NCBI RefSeq assembly: GCF_030704535.1 | Contig: NC_081822.1 | Span: 11,711,001 to 11,775,000 of the forward strand | Direction: 5' to 3' | DNA length: 64,000 nucleotides | From: Vitis vinifera | Lineage: Eukaryota > Streptophyta > Magnoliopsida > Vitales > Vitaceae | Shown here: in pieces, positions 23,419-34,460 of the stretch | How positions within the stretch are numbered: position 1 is the stretch's first letter | Layout: each line of letters starts with the position of its first letter | Notes under the pieces: generated by a model | The model's database searches: none | Told to the model about the DNA's origin: nothing | The model's input: only the letters and a program-made list of their open reading frames with translations | Made by a program: the position numbers and the translations under genes

Positions 23419-24595
23419 GGTCTGAGAAGCTGCTTATAGGTGTGCTAAAAAAAGTCTCTAACTATGATTTCCCTGTAAATCGTAGACCATCGTAGACCAT
23501 CATAATCCATGGGAGAATATTACTTACACCCACAATATTATTATAATCTATAGCTATTCTTCTGCTTAAATGGGCTGTGCAACCGATAACTTGTGCTACA
23601 CCACTGTTTTAAGTATTTAGGTCCAGATGTGGGCCTATGAAAGCAAATAAAAAAATGGAAAATACGTTATGGGCCTCCTAAGGAAGCTCAATATTAGGAT
23701 TAATGGAACATTAACTCTTGGTTTTTTTGAGGTAAATACACCTGAAACCTCAAACAAAAAGCAGGAGGAAGGTGTCTATATTATATGGGCCCTCTAAATC
23801 CAAATATACATTCAAATCTTATTGGGATCCATTCCATGGAGATGGGTGGCTGAATAAATGAATTTTTGACAAAGAACTCTTTTGAATTTCTTTAATTTAT
23901 ATATCCTTCTATAGTGTGACATGGAATAAAATTTAATAGAGTAAATCAATTTAATAAATTAAAGTAATTTAATAATTTAATTTAAGTTATTAAATATATT
24001 TAATTATATAACTTAAAATAAAAAATAATTTTAAATAAAAAATAATAAATAATTAATTCATTATTAAGTTTATATTTTTATTTTATCTCATGTTACAAGA
24101 AATCGCTGATATATCGTGTGTATCATATGATATTTTAAGGTGATATATGGGAAGCAGAAAAATCGGTAAATGTCATAAAAAATCTCCTCGGTATATATGG
24201 AGATAAATAATCGATTTTTTCATTTTATCGGGCCAGGCGGCGTGTTTTCGTCGAAATATAGGCGATAAATGGTCGATTTTTCCCAACATTGGTTTGTGGG
24301 GCCCAGGTCAGTCTCCTGCCGTCGCAAGTTCACGCTGTCAGCCTTGTGGGCCCCAGGAGAGAATCTGCCATCAAGCCAGCACTTCACGTCCACGCGTCAC
24401 CAGACCTTGTGGGCCCCAGGTCACAGTCTCCCACCAGCACTTCAATGCATCTCAAGCTGCATTTTGAGGAAAATTAAAGTTTAACAAGCGCCCAGGTCAA
24501 GTCTCCCATCAGCACTTTAATGCGTCACAAGCTGCATTTCAATTTTAAGGAAAATTAAGTTTAAATTAAATTAAATTTACATTTGAAAGGGAAGG
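23419..24595. other. Spacer with a GC-rich repeated stretch
   Basis: No gene is supported. About 24290-24530 is GC-rich and internally repetitive: TTGTGGGSCCCAGGTCA-like pieces occur about four times, alternating with CAGCACTTCA and GCTGCATTTT pieces. The preceding 24100-24290 has ATATATCG/TCGATTTTT texture typical of a dispersed repeat. Class unknown. Confidence 0.5.
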
Positions 24596-25597
24596 TGTAG
24601 ACCCCCATATGGGGCTCGCTTTTTTATTTTCTGCAGGTCACACTTCTTGCCAGGTGGAGGACTATTCTAGGGCCATGTGTGAATCACACTAGTGCTTTGA
24701 TAGGAGCTATCAAGAGGCGACGCCTGTGGGAGAATATGCAGAGGAGTTTTCGTTTCTGTTGAGAAGTGGCAGGCCAGCTGCAGGTTGGCGGGGGTAGTGC
24801 TTTTGGGGCAGTGAGATATTTTTGGGAGCTGGCAGCTAGAGAAAAGGAGGAGCGTATGGGGGGGGGGGGGGGGGTTATGCTGGCGGGAGGGATTTTGCAA
24901 GGGGATTCAGTTTTTGGGAGGTCCTGGAGCTTCAGGGAGAGTATCCGTTTAGCTTGAGAGGGAGGTCAGTTGAAGAAGAAAGATGGCTTGTTGATTTCTG
25001 GCCAACCTAGCTGGAGAGGATTATTTTCAGGTATGTTTATTGTGGATTTCTCATTCGCTTCAACTGGTAAGTTTTTCTTCTCTTGTTTTTGTTGATTCTT
25101 GGATGATTTTTGTTGGTTGGGAGTAAGCATGCTCATATCTCTTTCTTTAATGATTTTTGTTGAGGACCCGTTTGGCTCTATTTCAGTTTCCCCATGAGAC
25201 ATCTGTAACCTTGTTTTGATTTTTATTTAGTACTCATTTGATTTCATCCACCCTCATATGAGCTCATTAATTAATATATGAAATGAGGCTTGTATGAATT
25301 CATTTCGTTCCTATTGCTTGCACTCTGTTTTCATTTTCCCCTGTTTCTGGTACCTGTTCGTGGAGTGCATCATTATTCCCATTTCTGCCCGTGGGAGCAA
25401 AGAGTTACAGAGGATATATCTTCAGTGGTGAATGGGTTGTATGTTGCTGTATGAGAGCTGTCGTCAGGAGAGCGTATTCAGTGAGAGAGGAAGCTGAGGT
25501 TATAGAGAGATATGGAGAGCTTGAAAAGCAAGACTACTTGAGAGAGTGGACTGTGAAGAACAAGCTGGGCATTTGAGAAGCAGAGAAGGCCTTTAAA

Positions 25598-26080
25598 TTG
25601 ATTGAAGAGAAAGGTGTGATTTCATGGAACACCCTTATTGCTGCTTGTTCTCATTGTGATGATCATGCAAAGGGCTTGAGAGTTTTCAAGCACATGACAG
25701 AAGAAACTAATGTAAGGTCTGATGACTTCACTTTTACCAGTGCCCTTGCTGCCTGTGCAGGGCTTGCTTCAATGAGCCATGGTAAGCAGATACATGCTCA
25801 TCTAATAAGAACGAGGCTGTATCAGGATCTGGTAGTTGACAACGCACTTGTGAACATGTATGCTAAATGTGGTTGTATTGGCTATGCATATGATATATTC
25901 AACAAAATGGTCCATCACAATCTTGTCTCATGGAACACCATAATTGCTGGATTTGGAAGTCATGGGCTTGGGGAGAGAGTTGTAGAACTTTTTGAATAGA
26001 TGAATGCAATTGGGATAAAGCCAGATTCGGTTACATTTATTGGACTTCTAACAGCTTGCAATCATGCCACAGCCAAGCCC
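25598..26080 (+). pseudogene. PLS-type pentatricopeptide repeat (PPR) gene fragment
   Basis: About 160 residues of a plant organellar RNA-binding PPR protein: repeats with VISWNTLIAACSH, DDFTFTSALAACAGL, GKQIHAHLIRT, DNALVNMYAKCG and LVSWNTIIAGFGSHG. One stop (TAG, 25997-25999) replaces the Gln expected in LFEQM, after which the frame continues as MNAIGIKPDSVTFIGLLTACNHA before homology ends. The start and the C-terminal E/DYW part are missing. It is a captured fragment within the LTR-bounded element. Confidence 0.85.
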
Positions 26081-26983
26081 AAGCCAATACCAAGCCCCAG
26101 TCTTGTAAGAAACTTAACTTGGCAGAACCAAGCTCCAGCAAGTCATATCCCCTCCAGCCAAGTTCCAACGAGACTCAATCCTCCCACTCACAAACCGGTG
26201 CAACCACTAACAGTTTAAGAGACACACTTAATTTGTCTCCTAGAAATAAAGCAAGCAAAGCTGTCCTCGAATGCCGCCGGTGGCGAAACGCTTCCACTCT
26301 GACTACGTCGTGCCCTCAACTATCGACTCTGATCGCCGTTTCTCCAGTCGACGCGTGTCGTCGGAAGACTTGACGCTAATCGATTCTCTGCCATCTCATC
26401 TGGCCCTCATGATGGCTTCGGTATTTGTGATATTGTTGCTAGTTCCATTAAGGCTGCTACCAAAGTGATTGAGGATCTGCAGGAGAAACTTGAAGTTGCT
26501 TTGCAGACCATGAAGCAGTCTGTAGTTCATACAAGGAAGTGAATGAGAGGTTCAATGAATTGCATGGGAAGAATGAAGTGGAATTCAACATCTGTGTTGA
26601 TGGGGACATCACTAAATTTGACATTGTTAAATTGTGCTCCAATGTATTCTCGAAAGAGTTTAGAGTTCTGGACAGCTGCTTGCAATGATCTCGGGGAGAT
26701 GCATAAAGCTTGGATAATGAAAAAGGTGATAAAGAGCTTAGGGAGCTCCATTGTTGTTCATGGAAAATAGGCTATCTGTTTGACGCAAATCATGGTTACT
26801 CATCCTCCAAAGCCTGGAGGTTATGATTTGAAATGCAAGAAGGTCCTCAATAAGCTGTCCAAGGGCAAAGCCAAGAACTGACTTCATGATCTACAGAGGA
26901 TATTCATAGACTTATAGTCCGCGAGGTCAGAACGTTGATTGTTGGGTATCACAGTCCCTGAAAGAACAGCAACAGATTGAAAT

Positions 26984-27120
26984 AGAGAGTTCTTTGACCA
27001 GGATCCATTTAGTCAAATTGGCTTGGTGACCATAAAGGATGGGTTGGCTCAGTGTTTAACAGATCTTGGTGGCAGTCCTGATTCCCATGTTAAAGCTTTG
27101 ATGGCTTCTGATATACCTAG
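26984..27120 (+). pseudogene. Fragment of TFIIH subunit p44 (SSL1/GTF2H2-like)
   Basis: An open stretch without a start reads REFFDQDPFSQIGLVTIKDG followed by LAQCLTDLGGSPDSHVKALM. This matches the VWA-like N-terminal domain of the TFIIH p44/SSL1 subunit as I remember it. After ALM the sequence becomes unrelated. Only about 45 residues of some 400 are present, with no promoter or start codon. Confidence 0.7.
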
Positions 27121-27458
27121 TATATCTTCTCCCAATACTGGGTTATCTGTTGCATGTGCACCATTCACCAAGCAAAATGCGCTCTCACTGTTGGACTGAA
27201 GTCACCACCTGAACTATAAGCAAGGTCTCCCAGCTCAGTTCCTTATATCCATTAAGATGAGAAGCTGGCTCAGAATTTCCCTCAGTAGCAACCTTGGATA
27301 TAAGCCACCTTCACAGTCTTTCCTGTTTGCTTCATAAGATGAAAATCTCCTGAATGACTAGTCAGAAATGTACTCCTTTCCCATCGGTGTCATCCAGCAG
27401 CAAAGAAGTTTGGCTGGAGTTGAAGTTTAGCTGGAGAATGGCATTGGCAACTTCGATT

Positions 27459-27609
27459 GGGTTTTGGGATCAGCCTTTGGAATTGGTTCTGGAATTCTTG
27501 CAATCGCAGCACTTAAGTTTGGCGCTGCCTCAGCAGTCGGAATTGATGTAGATCTCCAAGAAGTCACTGCTGCAATTCAGAATGCCGCTCTGAACAACAT
27601 AAGCCCCTA
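27459..27609 (+). pseudogene. Fragment of a PrmA-like methyltransferase
   Basis: The frame [20 protein letters not shown], then [10 protein letters not shown] and [13 protein letters not shown], ends at a stop. [14 protein letters not shown] and the acidic GIDxD are the AdoMet-binding motifs of ribosomal protein L11 methyltransferase (PrmA) homologues of chloroplasts. Only the motif I-II region remains, so it cannot act as an enzyme. Confidence 0.7.
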
Positions 27610-27638
27610 ATAAAATGCAGTTAACCCTATTTCCACCC

Positions 27639-27966
27639 AGCCAAGGAAGAAAGACAGTTCTGCACCGTCATTTGACCTTAATCAGGCAGCTAGCACTGAA
27701 GATGATAGGGCTGATGGATCTCACAATTTAGGCGACTTCCCCATTGACCACGAAGCCGAGCATAGTCCCGAAAACAGGTGTATGTTTACAACTTCAGCAT
27801 CGAGGGAGTTGTTCAATTCAGTAGACAATGTCATTACCTTCAAGCCTGTGGACTTTAACCTGATTCGACACCAAGTCAGAAGCTGCATTGCCAGGAAATT
27901 TTCCTCCGTCATAGGTGACAAGCTTTCAATCCAAATAGAAGATGAAGCTCTAGAGAAAATGTTTAG
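27639..27966 (+). pseudogene. Fragment resembling an SMXL/D53-type protein C-terminal part
   Basis: The frame contains SFDLNQAASTEDDRADGSHN, then LFNSVDNVITFKPVDFNLIR, IARKFSSVIGDKLSIQIEDEALEKM. The FKPVDFxxIR...KFSSxxGDKxSIxxxDEALEKM pattern fits the last domain of SMXL proteins (ClpB-like repressors in strigolactone/karrikin signalling) from memory. The following residues (about 27967-28243) remain open but belong to something I do not recognise, so the junction is another capture boundary. Confidence 0.6.
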
Positions 27967-28262
27967 CTGCTTCACAACTGGGCAGTGTAGTTCTCATAGG
28001 TTTCTAGGGCGCGAGGGGCTGACTGAGAGTCACTTAATGGATATTCCTCATGGTTCTGAATATATGCTGACATATGAGGATCAGAATGAAGATACATCCA
28101 GATCAAGGCCCTTGGTGCTTAGATGGAGCAATGAAGAATTAAGATTTTCCACTGGCAATGATGGAGTTACTCGTCTTCAACACTGTTTAAAGCTTTGGAG
28201 TGCATACTATGGCGTTCCTAGAAGCTGTAGAACAAGAGAATAATTATGGGGAACCTTAGCAA

Positions 28263-28461
28263 CATCATACCACTCCAAGTCTATGGGAACTGTTGACTAT
28301 ATATGGCATATTGAGGAATTTGTTCTTGTGAGAGTTCTTGAAACCTTACCTGTTGATGTTTTAAGGAAAATAGGAGGGCTCTCAAGTGAGAAATGGAGCA
28401 GCGACCATCCTGCTCTCGTGTGTACACTGGCCTTTGCAGGTGATGGCAGTAGTTCTTGACC
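28263..28461 (+). pseudogene. Fragment of a CCR4-like endonuclease/exonuclease/phosphatase gene
   Basis: The frame reads SYHSKSMGTVDYIWHIEEF, VLETLPVDVLRKIGGLSSEK and WSSDHPALVCTLAF, then a stop. The GTxDYIW...SDHxALV pattern is the C-terminal active-site part of the EEP fold in plant CCR4 homologues, with the catalytic Asp-His pair (SDH) retained. About 65 residues remain. Flanking sequence to 29171 includes another open stretch (28956-29171) that I cannot identify. Confidence 0.65.
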
Positions 28462-28955
28462 TGGTTCAAACCCTCTGATTGGCATTTATTGGAGGCTAGT
28501 GTACAAAATGCCATTTTATGCGGTTTCTTGGAGTTGGGCTGCTGCTCTCAAGTTCCCATTGAAGGATATATGGTGCAACCCTAGCATCTCTTTGAATGAA
28601 CAAATTCATGCATGGAGTCTTGTCATTGTGGCTGCAGTTAGAGGTTCGTCAGCTTACCTTATGCCTTCAGCGCACTAGGTGGAGGCTCGAGCTCAATCAA
28701 AGAGTCAATATTTCTGGGGAAAGCAAAAAGGCCTGACGAAGTCATTGACATCTTCCATTTGATGCGTGTTGACTGTCGTATATGTACCCAGACACTGCCG
28801 CATACCTCCTCCACATATGAATGATCTTAAATCCTCAGCACAAGGATAGTTTGAGCACATGCTAACTGAAGATGATGATGTCCTTCTACTGATGGCTGAT
28901 GATGAGATAAAATTTGAAGTATGGTGTATTGGTAACAGAGAATTAGGAATATGCT

Positions 28956-29171
28956 ATGAAGCAGGGTACAGTTGACTGTGGTGCTTATCATGTGACTGAT
29001 TCGAGAGTTGATGGGCTTGGTGTTTCATTTTGCATTGAGGGCAGCCTTGAAGATGCTAATGTCACTCGTCCTATTCCAGCCGAGCAAGCAGTGCTGATTG
29101 CTAATTCATCATCACATGGAGAATTGGCGTCCCCCAACGGCTCCTTGATAGCTGCAGGCAGTGAAGGGTGA
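28956..29171 (+). other. Unidentified 71-codon open stretch in the gene-capturing element
   Basis: A Met-initiated frame with acidic, plant-protein-like composition (HVTDSRVDGLGVSFCIEGSL, then ANVTRPIPAEQA). I do not recognise the family. Given its setting it is more likely another captured host exon fragment than an independent gene. Confidence 0.35.
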
Positions 29172-30099
29172 GCAGGGTCCTCACAACATATGACTATTCA
29201 AGCACCCATTCCCACTGCATGGCCACCTTAGTATGGGCACCTTTTGGCCACGTGACTTTCTTCCACTTCCTCGTCCATTAATTTTGAAAATAATTTTTCT
29301 GAACTCCATTTTGTAAATAACCTTTTTTTTTTCAAATAATTACAACTCTCATTTTTCATCCTTAGGGTTTTTAGGTTCCAAAATCTCGTTTTCAATAAAA
29401 TTTTGCCGCCATTTTCTTTCTGACAAGCTACTTTCAAATTTTCTTTGTTTTTTAAAAAAAAACGTTTTAAAAATACTTGTGAACTAAATTCCGTAATTCC
29501 AAGTGATGGAATTTATGGAATTAGTTCATGTAACAATAAACGGGCTTTGGTAGGGGCCCGACATATGTGATTGACTGACTAATTGATTGATTGATTGATT
29601 TGATTACCACACATGATTGATTTGTTTTGCTCTATGACATGCATGAGATTATTCTTTAATTGTGCACTAACCCCCTCTCTTGATAGCGCATGATGGTTCA
29701 TTGCCTAAGTACGCACTCATTCTCACTCTGGTTAGTCTATATGCATTTTCCGACTCTCATATGTGCATGATTCGCTCTAGGTATTCATTGATTTTCTTAT
29801 TGATTGTCATGTCAACTTCATTTTATTAGTAGAGACCCGATTTTAAGGACTTAGAGGGGTACTACGGTCTTTACCGTACCTTCTCGATAAGTAACCTGAC
29901 CCCCGAACCCGATCCGATTTTTCACAGACCACCTTTTCCAAAATAAGGAATCACACTTAGGGTTTTTTTTCTTATTTTGTTTACCTTTTAAAAATAAAAC
30001 AAAAATAAGTGGCGACTCCAAGTCATTTTCCAATAAATAAAAATCGAGCTCGCCATAGAGTGGAAAACGCATGAGCCAAAATGCGGGGTCCACAGAAGG

Positions 30100-31285
30100 C
30101 CATGCCTTCCAGTAAATTTATATATTTATTATTTTATTGATATATATTTATTATATAACATTAAAATTATTATATAAGGTATTCCAAAGATAAATTTCTT
30201 AATACTTATATATATATTAAAAATTATAGGTTTATAAATTAATACATGTTTTTTTTTGTGTATATAAATATCATAAATTAATTAGAATCAAATTGTTATA
30301 AATAAATTAATTTTAATTATTATATCTTTTGTATAATAACTAAATACCAAATAAATATAAATTAATAAATAAAATTATCAATATTTTAATACAAAATAAT
30401 TATACATATATTATCATTCTTTTTATATCATTCATGAATATATCCAAATTAGATAGATGTATATAAAATATGTTTTTAAGTTATTAATATTATTATTAAA
30501 TATTATAAATTATATTATGCATGCATTAATTCCTTCAACAAAACAATTTTAAAGTGTTTATTATACTTTTAATTTAATTTAAAATATCTATTATACTTCT
30601 AATTTAATTTTTAAAAGTTTTTTTCTTATATTTCTATGAGTTTTGATTAATTTTTTGTTTATGGATATTTTATGTCAAAATATCAGTTGATATTTCATGT
30701 CAAAATATCAGTTGATATTTCATGTCAAAATATCAGTTGATATTTCTCCAATATATTCCTAAAATTGAAGTACTGATATATTCATAATTACCAATATTTT
30801 TATAATTGATTATAAGTTAATTTTATCAAACAATCTTAATATACTTAAAATAATAATTAAATAATAAATTTTAAATCAACAATTTAATAATAATTTAACT
30901 TAATGTCAACTTAAATATTTACTTAAATTTTACCCAACACTCCCTTAATTTTTTTTTACAAACACCCGCTTAATTTTTGTTTGAATTGATTGTTATAGAA
31001 ACCTTGAATCAAATTATAATAATATTAAAATGATTGACGTGTAGGATAAGGAAAAAGAGAAAAGGCATGGACGACTTTTCATCGAATAAGATAAGAAGAT
31101 GAAAACAAATATACGGAGATGCTTCCAAGAATGGCATGGATGATATATTTCCTTTTGTTTTAAATGATCGATCCTGCTGGACCACAAACTAGGAATGAAA
31201 AATGTAAATAATTTGAGTCTGAATCTTTCTTTTGAGGTTTGATATTTTCTGCCACTTTGTTCTTAAGCATTTTCAACTTATCTTG
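30100..31285. other. AT-rich spacer downstream of P450-5
   Basis: No coding sequence beyond chance. It contains the 25-bp tandem repeat at 30663-30747. The last 300 bp (31000-31285) is less AT-rich but shows no gene. Confidence 0.6.
30663..30747. repeat. 25-bp tandem repeat, about three copies
   Basis: TGTCAAAATATCAGTTGATA recurs at 30673, 30698 and 30723 with no change. Each unit contains a small inverted repeat (AAATATCA and TGATATTT), so the array could form hairpins. Probably simple-repeat expansion. Confidence 0.85.
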
Positions 31286-31507
31286 GAAGTAGAGGAAAAA
31301 TGGACTGAGCCCATGGTCTAATAACCAAGGACCTTCATCGTCTGAATTTCAATATGAAAATGGTGCAATTAACATTATATAAAATTGAGTACCGTCATCA
31401 ATACCATAAAATATTAGGTCATATTATTGGATCCAAATAAGAAAATCGTAGGATTAAGAGTACATTATTCTCAGATAACTTTTACAGGAACATACACTAG
31501 ATGTCCA

Positions 31508-33076
31508 TTAATTATATTTCTTAGCCATAAGGCAAAGAGCATTCTTCTTGTGCATTGTAAGACCAGGTATGACATCAAAGTCAATGTCTTCCTTGTTCAT
31601 TCCAGCAGGCATTTCCCAGTCAAATGAGTAAAGAAGATTAGCTAGTGTGAGCTCCACTGTCACAGCTCCGATATGTATTCCTGGGCAAACTCTTCGGCCT
31701 GCTCCGAACGGTATCAGCTTATAATTTTGTCCTCTGAAGTCCACGGAAGAACCCAAGAATCTCTCCGGTATGAACTCTTCTGGGTTTTCCCAGGCCTCCG
31801 GATCTCTTCCAATGGCCCACGCATTCACAAATACTAGGGTTTTGGGTGGTATCTCATACCCATCTATACTGCACTTCTGAAGTGTTTCTCTTGGAATTAG
31901 CAATGGAACTGCAGGAAGCAGCCTCATCGTCTCCTTCACTACTGCCTTGAGATAAGGAAGCTTCTCAACATCATCTTCCCCTATAAATCCCTTCTTTCCA
32001 AATGTATTTCTCACTTCTTCTTGGGCTTTCTTCATCACTCTGGGATTCTTCATTAATGCTGTCATCGCCCAAATCACGGTGGCTGCGCCTGTATCTGTTC
32101 CTCCCACAAATATATTCTGCAAAGAAAATTAATATTCAAGTTAAAAAAGATTAATAATATTCAAGTTAGTGAAGGATTGATTGATTACCATGAGCACTCC
32201 TTTAATGTGATCCCAAGTGATATCAATGGCAAACGAGTTGTCCTTCTGCAGTCCAATCAAGACGTCGGTGATGTCCTCTTGTTCTTGTTTTTTTCTGTCT
32301 GGTTTCAGATGATCTTCGATAATTTCCTGGTAGAACAAATCCATATCCCTGAAAGTTTTCTCGAGCCGAGCAGTCAGGCCGGTGAGTTTATCGAGCCAAC
32401 CTATCAAAGGAAAATGATCCGAGAAAAAGAAGCTTCCCAACATAGCCTGAGCATCATTTAGAAGTCCATGAAATCTACTTCTTTCAAATCCTTCATCCTC
32501 GTACCTCTTGCCGAAAGCAACCCTACAGATTATGGTGCTTGTGAGAAACATCAGTGTCTCGCTCAAGTTGATAAGTTTGGAAGCAGATGCCAACTTGGAT
32601 ATTTTTTCAATCATTTGGGAAACCTCATATTCCCGAATAGGAGTATAGGATTGAACCCTTTTCAAGGTGAAGAGATGAAGAACACAAATCTTTCTCATTT
32701 CTCTCCAATAATCATTGTATGGTGAAAAGGCCAAATCTAGGCAGTTGTAAGATAGCCTTTGAGGGCCAATCAAGGAAGGCCTACTAGCAAATTCAAGATC
32801 ATGTGTTTTCATGACCTCCTTTGCTATTCTGGCGGAAGAAACCACTATGGTGGGGATGAAGCCGAGGCGCAAGGACATGAGGGATCCGTATTGTTTAGAG
32901 AGTTGCCATAAGTAGCGATGACGGGCTGAGTTATCCATCTGGTGCAGGTTCCCAATGAAGGGAAGCCCAGGAGGACCCGGTGGAAGGTGGAGTAGTCCTC
33001 CATTTTTTCTGTGTTTTCGATGAAGAAACAAGAGCAAGAGAGGAAAAGCTAGAATGACAAAAAGCAACACTGTCAT
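31508..33076 (-). CDS. Cytochrome P450-5, CYP71/CYP83-like, second subgroup (two exons)
   Basis: ER monooxygenase; substrate unknown. Exon 1 is 32189-33076 and exon 2 31508-32116, joined by a 72-bp phase-0 intron, giving 498 residues. Seen: MTVLLFVILAFPLLLLF anchor, PPGPPGLP hinge, I-helix GGTDTG (301-306) with the conserved Thr 305, ExxR as ETMR (358-361) followed by LLP rather than LHP, PERF (413-416), haem loop FGAGRRVCPG with Cys 440. It differs from P450-1 to -3 (GGGRR haem loop, AGTDTS) and forms a pair with P450-6, from which it differs at about 18 residues. A TATA-like TATATTATATAGG lies on the minus strand at 33146-33158. All catalytic motifs are intact, so this is the better candidate of the pair for an active enzyme. 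Confidence 0.93.
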
Positions 33077-33145
33077 GGTGTGAAGATCTTCACTGCTATG
33101 AGTTAGTGCTATATTGCTATGTAAGGAATGGGCAAAAGACGAATC

Positions 33146-33158
33146 CTATATAATATAA
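33146..33158 (-). promoter_or_regulatory. Putative TATA box of P450-5
   Basis: TATATTATATAGG on the minus strand, about 70-80 bases upstream of the ATG, conserved at the same place in P450-6 (about 40492-40504). Confidence 0.5.
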
Positions 33159-33218
33159 TTCTGGACTGGGCTCTTGCCGTATCGTACCAATCTTATTAAA
33201 TTTTAATTATTACATATT

Positions 33219-34460
33219 CCAAGAACTCAGTACGTGGAGATATATTATATATTGGCCTTAATTGGAAGAGTACATGTAACTTACCTAATCCATAAAAGGG
33301 ATATAAGATATGAAAATACTAATATATCCTTTAAATTTTTATATATTACCACTAATTGATTTTAAGATTATAAAATAATGATGAACCAAAATATTCATTG
33401 ACCATTCAAATAAACTTTTTTTATCTTTATTGCATTACTATTCATGCAACCATAATAATTCTATTTTAACTATTTGGATTTCTAATTATTTTTTAAAACT
33501 TTTTTTTATAAATAATTGAAAAAATTAGCATTATTTTTTATTTTAAATTATAAATGAAGAAAATTTATGTTCAAAAACTATTTTAAAAAATACTTTCTAA
33601 AAAAATGGTAATATGATTTATATTTTTTATATTTTCTTTTTGAAAAAACATTTAATTAAAAAATGAAAACTATTTTTAAAATTAAAAATTAAAAACCTTA
33701 TTTAGTACTATTTTTTATATGAAAATAATAAAAATAAATACATTTCATTAATTAATTATCCATTTTTATTTTTCCATTAGTTATTTTAATATAATATATA
33801 TATATATAGCATGTTTACAATTAAACAAAGGAATTTGGTCAATTATGTGTTTTTCGTGTGACTATCTTTTACATGAAAAATAATTAAATAACTAAATTAT
33901 ATATATTTATTACTTTTTTTAATTTTTTTTCTTTATTTTTTTTTTGTCTAATAGAAAATTTTAATATATCCATAATTAACAAAGTAATAGATCAATTGTG
34001 CACATTTTCATCTATTAAAATAAATTACTTTCTAATTTAAATAAATAAAATGAAATAAGTAAATAAATTTGAGGTTATTTGTATTTTTTAACATATCTTA
34101 TATTAATATTTTTACGGTTAAATTAATTTTTTTTATTTTTTATTTAATTCCAAAAATAAAATGAAATAAATAAATAAATTTGGTAGTTTTTAACCAATCT
34201 TATATTTATATTTCTTATGGTTAAATAAATTTTTTATTCTTTTTTCTTTATTTCCAAATATAAAAGGAAATAAATAAATAAATTTGTCTTAAATAATAGT
34301 TTTTAAGTAATTTCTTGTTTTATTTTTAATTAAATTTTGCATTGAAAATAAAATAAAATAACGTTTTATTTGTTTTGATTATTTTAAAAGTCAAACTATT
34401 GGGAACATAATTTACATACTCATGTGAATATAATTTATGCATATGAATGTGTGAAACCAA
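33219..34460. other. Very AT-rich spacer upstream of P450-5
   Basis: No gene. Poly-T/A blocks and repeated AAATAAATAAATTTG motifs at about 34050-34290 suggest degenerate simple repeats. From about 34390 the sequence belongs to the first unit of the tandem repeat that continues after the solo LTR (see 35782-36640). Confidence 0.6.

Larger units (their letters stand above)
24596..30094 (+). mobile_element. LTR-bounded element carrying several host gene fragments
   Basis: The 5499-bp element starts TGTAGACCCCC and ends GCGGGGTCCACA, and is flanked by perfect 5-bp duplications GAAGG (24591-24595 and 30095-30099). Its first 450 bp and last 570 bp match the solo LTR at 53295-55071, both containing TTTTCAGGTATG on the 5' side and GTGGCGACTCCAAGTC near the 3' end. 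No second LTR, gag or pol is visible inside. Instead it contains plus-strand fragments of a PPR gene, a TFIIH p44 gene, a PrmA-like gene, an SMXL-type gene and a CCR4-like gene. It may be one very long LTR or a chimeric non-autonomous element that captured transcripts or genomic pieces. Confidence 0.8.
31286..33218. repeat. Segmental duplication, copy 1 (contains P450-5)
   Basis: About 1.93 kb nearly identical to 38617-40558, starting at GAAGTAGAGGAAAAATGGAC and ending about 140 bases upstream of the start codon near TTTACATATT. It includes the complete P450, intron, 3' flank and proximal promoter. Copy 1 lacks the short GAGATGTCACTATGATAG segment found in copy 2. Confidence 0.9.

Noticed and set aside
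24840..24880. G-run near 24859 as a regulatory G-quadruplex
   Set aside because: A single homopolymer of about 16 G inside an LTR is prone to sequencing error and gives no evidence of function.
24596..30094. A functional multi-domain gene (PPR, methyltransferase, nuclease)
   Set aside because: The pieces come from unrelated families, are separated by stops and unrelated DNA, and lie within a mobile element.
30663..30747. CRISPR-like repeat array
   Set aside because: Three contiguous 25-bp copies with no spacers, in a plant nuclear context.
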